From positions 17,339 through 81,338 of the forward strand of contig NZ_JBHZSP010000015.1 of NCBI RefSeq assembly GCF_043643765.1: a stretch of 64,000 nucleotides of DNA, written 5' to 3'. How positions within the stretch are numbered: position 1 is the first letter of the stretch; each line of letters opens with the position of its first letter. Under the pieces are notes generated by a model, which saw nothing but the letters and a program-made list of their open reading frames with translations, had not been told where the DNA came from and did no database searches. Both the position numbers and the translations under genes were made by a program. This DNA is from Marinomonas posidonica_A (GTDB lineage Bacteria > Pseudomonadota > Gammaproteobacteria > Pseudomonadales > Marinomonadaceae). Positions 62,256-64,000 of this stretch are shown piece after piece.

Positions 62256-63896
62256 TTGTTTAAACCAAACTATTTTTTATTGGTGACTGCCGCTTTTATT
62301 TTATTGGCCATTTTCACTAGTCATATCTATTTCAAATTGGCTTGGGCCTGGTTTGCCTTATCGTTTTTCACAGTCAGCTTAGCCTATTTACTGAACAAGC
62401 CGACCATCTTTCGTAAACGCTCTGATGGCACAGTTCCCTTTTATATTCGCTGGGTGTTCATGCCGTTTTTATGGAGCACTCAGCTTTATAATAGCTGGGC
62501 TCGCAGTAACGACCCAGTACCCGCCCTGCAAAAAATAGACGATGGTATTTATCTCGCAAGACGACTCTTTCCTTCTGACATTCATGCCATTAAAAGTGAA
62601 AACATCAGCGGTGTTTTGGACGTAACAGCGGAATTCAGCTCGCTCAACTGGATGGCTTTGCAGAGCAATATCGATTATTTGAATATTCCCATTTTGGACC
62701 ATTCCGTACCGACAGACACACAAATTCAACGAGCATTAAATTGGATACACACTCATAAAAAGAACGACCGCTCAGTCGTTGTACATTGCGCCCTTGGTCG
62801 TGGACGTTCGGTTTTCATGGTAGCGGCCTACTTATTAAGCCAATACCCAGAGGCCAAACCGAAAGAAATCATGAACAAGATTCGTGAAATTCGCTCCACG
62901 GTTAGACTCAACAACAAACAGTTTAAGCACCTCAACCAAGCCTTTGAAAACAATCGCCTAGTGGTACATAACAGCGCATGGGTTATTGCCAACCCAGTCG
63001 CAGGCAAACGTCAGTGGGAAGCAGAAAAAGACGAGATTCTAAAGCTGTTGTCTGGCTATTATAATCTAACAGTGAAAACCACCACCCCAGAAGTCAATGG
63101 AACGGAATTGGCCAAGCAGGCACTCAAGGCCTCGCCGGATTTGATCATTGCTTGTGGCGGTGATGGCACTGTCACGGAAGTGGCAACCGCCTTGGTTGGT
63201 ACCAAAGTAAAGCTTGGCATTATCCCATTCGGTACCGCCAATGCCCTTAGCCATGCCTTATGCGGAACCATGTCGAAAGTGGCGTCCACCGAGACCATAT
63301 GCTTAAACATCATTGATGGCTGTGAACAACGCATTGATACAGCAACCTGTAACGATGAATTGATGCTGTTGTTAGCAGGTGTCGGCTTTGAACAACAAAT
63401 GATTGAAAAAGCCGACCGTGAAAAAAAGAACAGCAGCGGACAGATCGCGTATTTACAAGGTTTATGGGAAGCCATTAGTCAAAACGATGTCCATACTTTT
63501 AAGATTTCCCTCAATGACGATGATGCCTTTGAAATAGAAACCCCCAGTTTGACCATCGCCAATGCATCGCCTGTTACTACGCTGTTAGCACAAGGCAAAG
63601 GCGTACCGGATATTGAAGATGGAGAGCTCGATTTAACTTGGTTAGACCCAGAACGCATGCAAATTCTCAATCTTGCAGAGCTGGCTATGTTGGGATTAAG
63701 CAACCATGAAACAGACGAGAGCGGTAAACAAAACGACTCTGGTGTGTTTCATCGTAATGCGCAAAAAGTCCGCGTCGATATTAGCCAAATCGGTCATTAC
63801 GTCATCGATGGCGAAACCCGTGAAGCGGATTACCTAGAAGTGACCGTACAACCAAAATCCCTGAGTGTAGTCGTACCTGAAGCGGCGTTAAAATAA
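62256..63896 (+). CDS. Dual-specificity phosphatase / diacylglycerol kinase fusion
   Basis: About 546 residues from the TTG at 62256, which has AGGAG seven bases upstream; a longer frame opens at 62208. Two N-terminal membrane helices (about 8-50), a dual-specificity phosphatase domain (about 90-240) with VVVHCALGRGRS (HCx5R catalytic loop), then a lipid-kinase domain (about 250-545) with IANPVAGK, ACGGDGTVTEVA and PFGTANALSHAL. One protein could thus remove one phosphate and add another in phospholipid turnover. The fusion is known in other proteobacteria; substrates are not established. Confidence 0.88.
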   Translation: MFKPNYFLLVTAAFILLAIFTSHIYFKLAWAWFALSFFTVSLAYLLNKPTIFRKRSDGTVPFYIRWVFMPFLWSTQLYNSWARSNDPVPALQKIDDGIYLARRLFPSDIHAIKSENISGVLDVTAEFSSLNWMALQSNIDYLNIPILDHSVPTDTQIQRALNWIHTHKKNDRSVVVHCALGRGRSVFMVAAYLLSQYPEAKPKEIMNKIREIRSTVRLNNKQFKHLNQAFENNRLVVHNSAWVIANPVAGKRQWEAEKDEILKLLSGYYNLTVKTTTPEVNGTELAKQALKASPDLIIACGGDGTVTEVATALVGTKVKLGIIPFGTANALSHALCGTMSKVASTETICLNIIDGCEQRIDTATCNDELMLLLAGVGFEQQMIEKADREKKNSSGQIAYLQGLWEAISQNDVHTFKISLNDDDAFEIETPSLTIANASPVTTLLAQGKGVPDIEDGELDLTWLDPERMQILNLAELAMLGLSNHETDESGKQNDSGVFHRNAQKVRVDISQIGHYVIDGETREADYLEVTVQPKSLSVVVPEAALK

Positions 63897-63928
63897 TATC
63901 TACTCCCATTAAAAAAGCCTGTCCAATC

Positions 63929-63951
63929 CTTTAAGCTCAAAGTGCTTAAAG
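63929..63951. repeat. Inverted repeat after the fusion gene
   Basis: CTTTAAGC (63929-63936), seven-base loop, GCTTAAAG (63944-63951), perfect arms. No T-run follows on the plus strand, so it may not be a terminator. Confidence 0.4.
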
Positions 63952-64000
63952 CGATGCATGAAAATGAGTGGTCCTTAACTTATACAAGTGCCTACTTCGA

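Overview
The window looks like chromosomal DNA of a marine gammaproteobacterium of the Oceanospirillales type, most like Marinomonas or a close relative. This is inferred from gene content: SstT, PrlC with YheV, a polA-thrB-zur-znuCB neighbourhood as in Pseudomonas, a TRAP uptake system, several chemoreceptors and an acidic porin. Base composition is even. I see no rRNA, tRNA, prophage, intact insertion sequence or CRISPR array.

Layout. 0-6 kb holds housekeeping genes (sstT, an NfsB-like nitroreductase, a DUF3750 lipoprotein, yheV-prlC, a gamma-class carbonic anhydrase). 6.0-9.5 kb is a metal-stress module: an ECF sigma factor, a small zinc-finger anti-sigma, a bufferin precursor (BufA), its MNIO maturase (BufB), the partner BufC and a DoxX protein. 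The sigma gene and bufA share the same promoter pattern (TGTAAG, 16-17 bases, CGTC), so the sigma factor probably drives itself and the operon. 9.5-10.5 kb has a heme oxygenase and a DUF454 protein on the minus strand, directly downstream of a complete Tad/Flp pilus operon (10.6-21 kb: flp, cpaA, cpaB, secretin, cpaD, tadZ, tadA, tadB, tadC, tadD and two TadE/F pseudopilins). A two-component system (21.2-23.3 kb) is divergent from flp, and a near-consensus Fur box overlaps the -35 element of its likely promoter.

23.3-36.4 kb is the most unusual part: one minus-strand transcription unit encoding a TadG-like protein, a 1813-residue surface protein with an N-terminal LEPRLMFDAA motif, a TolC-like lipoprotein, a periplasmic adaptor, an inner-membrane GAF-like/HlyD adaptor and an M50-metalloprotease/HlyD fusion. 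It has the adaptors and outer-membrane channel of a type I secretion system but no ABC ATPase. I propose that it exports, and perhaps processes, the LEPR protein, alongside the Tad pilus.

36.6-40.3 kb carries two chemoreceptors. 40.5-43.6 kb is a zinc operon (NicO-type transporter with a long His-Asp repeat, zur, znuC, znuB) behind a clear Zur box. No znuA is present. 43.6-50.7 kb holds marC, lysE, a DUF1007 protein, thrB, a diguanylate cyclase and polA. 50.7-55.7 kb has a possible BECR-fold nuclease, an acidic porin, a histidine phosphatase, a DUF2256 protein and mtgA. 55.7-56.2 kb contains a small dead TPR-like reading frame. 56.2-62.1 kb is a catabolic unit: a GntR regulator, a beta-keto acid cleavage enzyme and a TRAP transporter, divergent from an NADP-dependent oxidoreductase across a 30-bp perfect palindrome. 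A phosphatase/diacylglycerol-kinase fusion closes the window.
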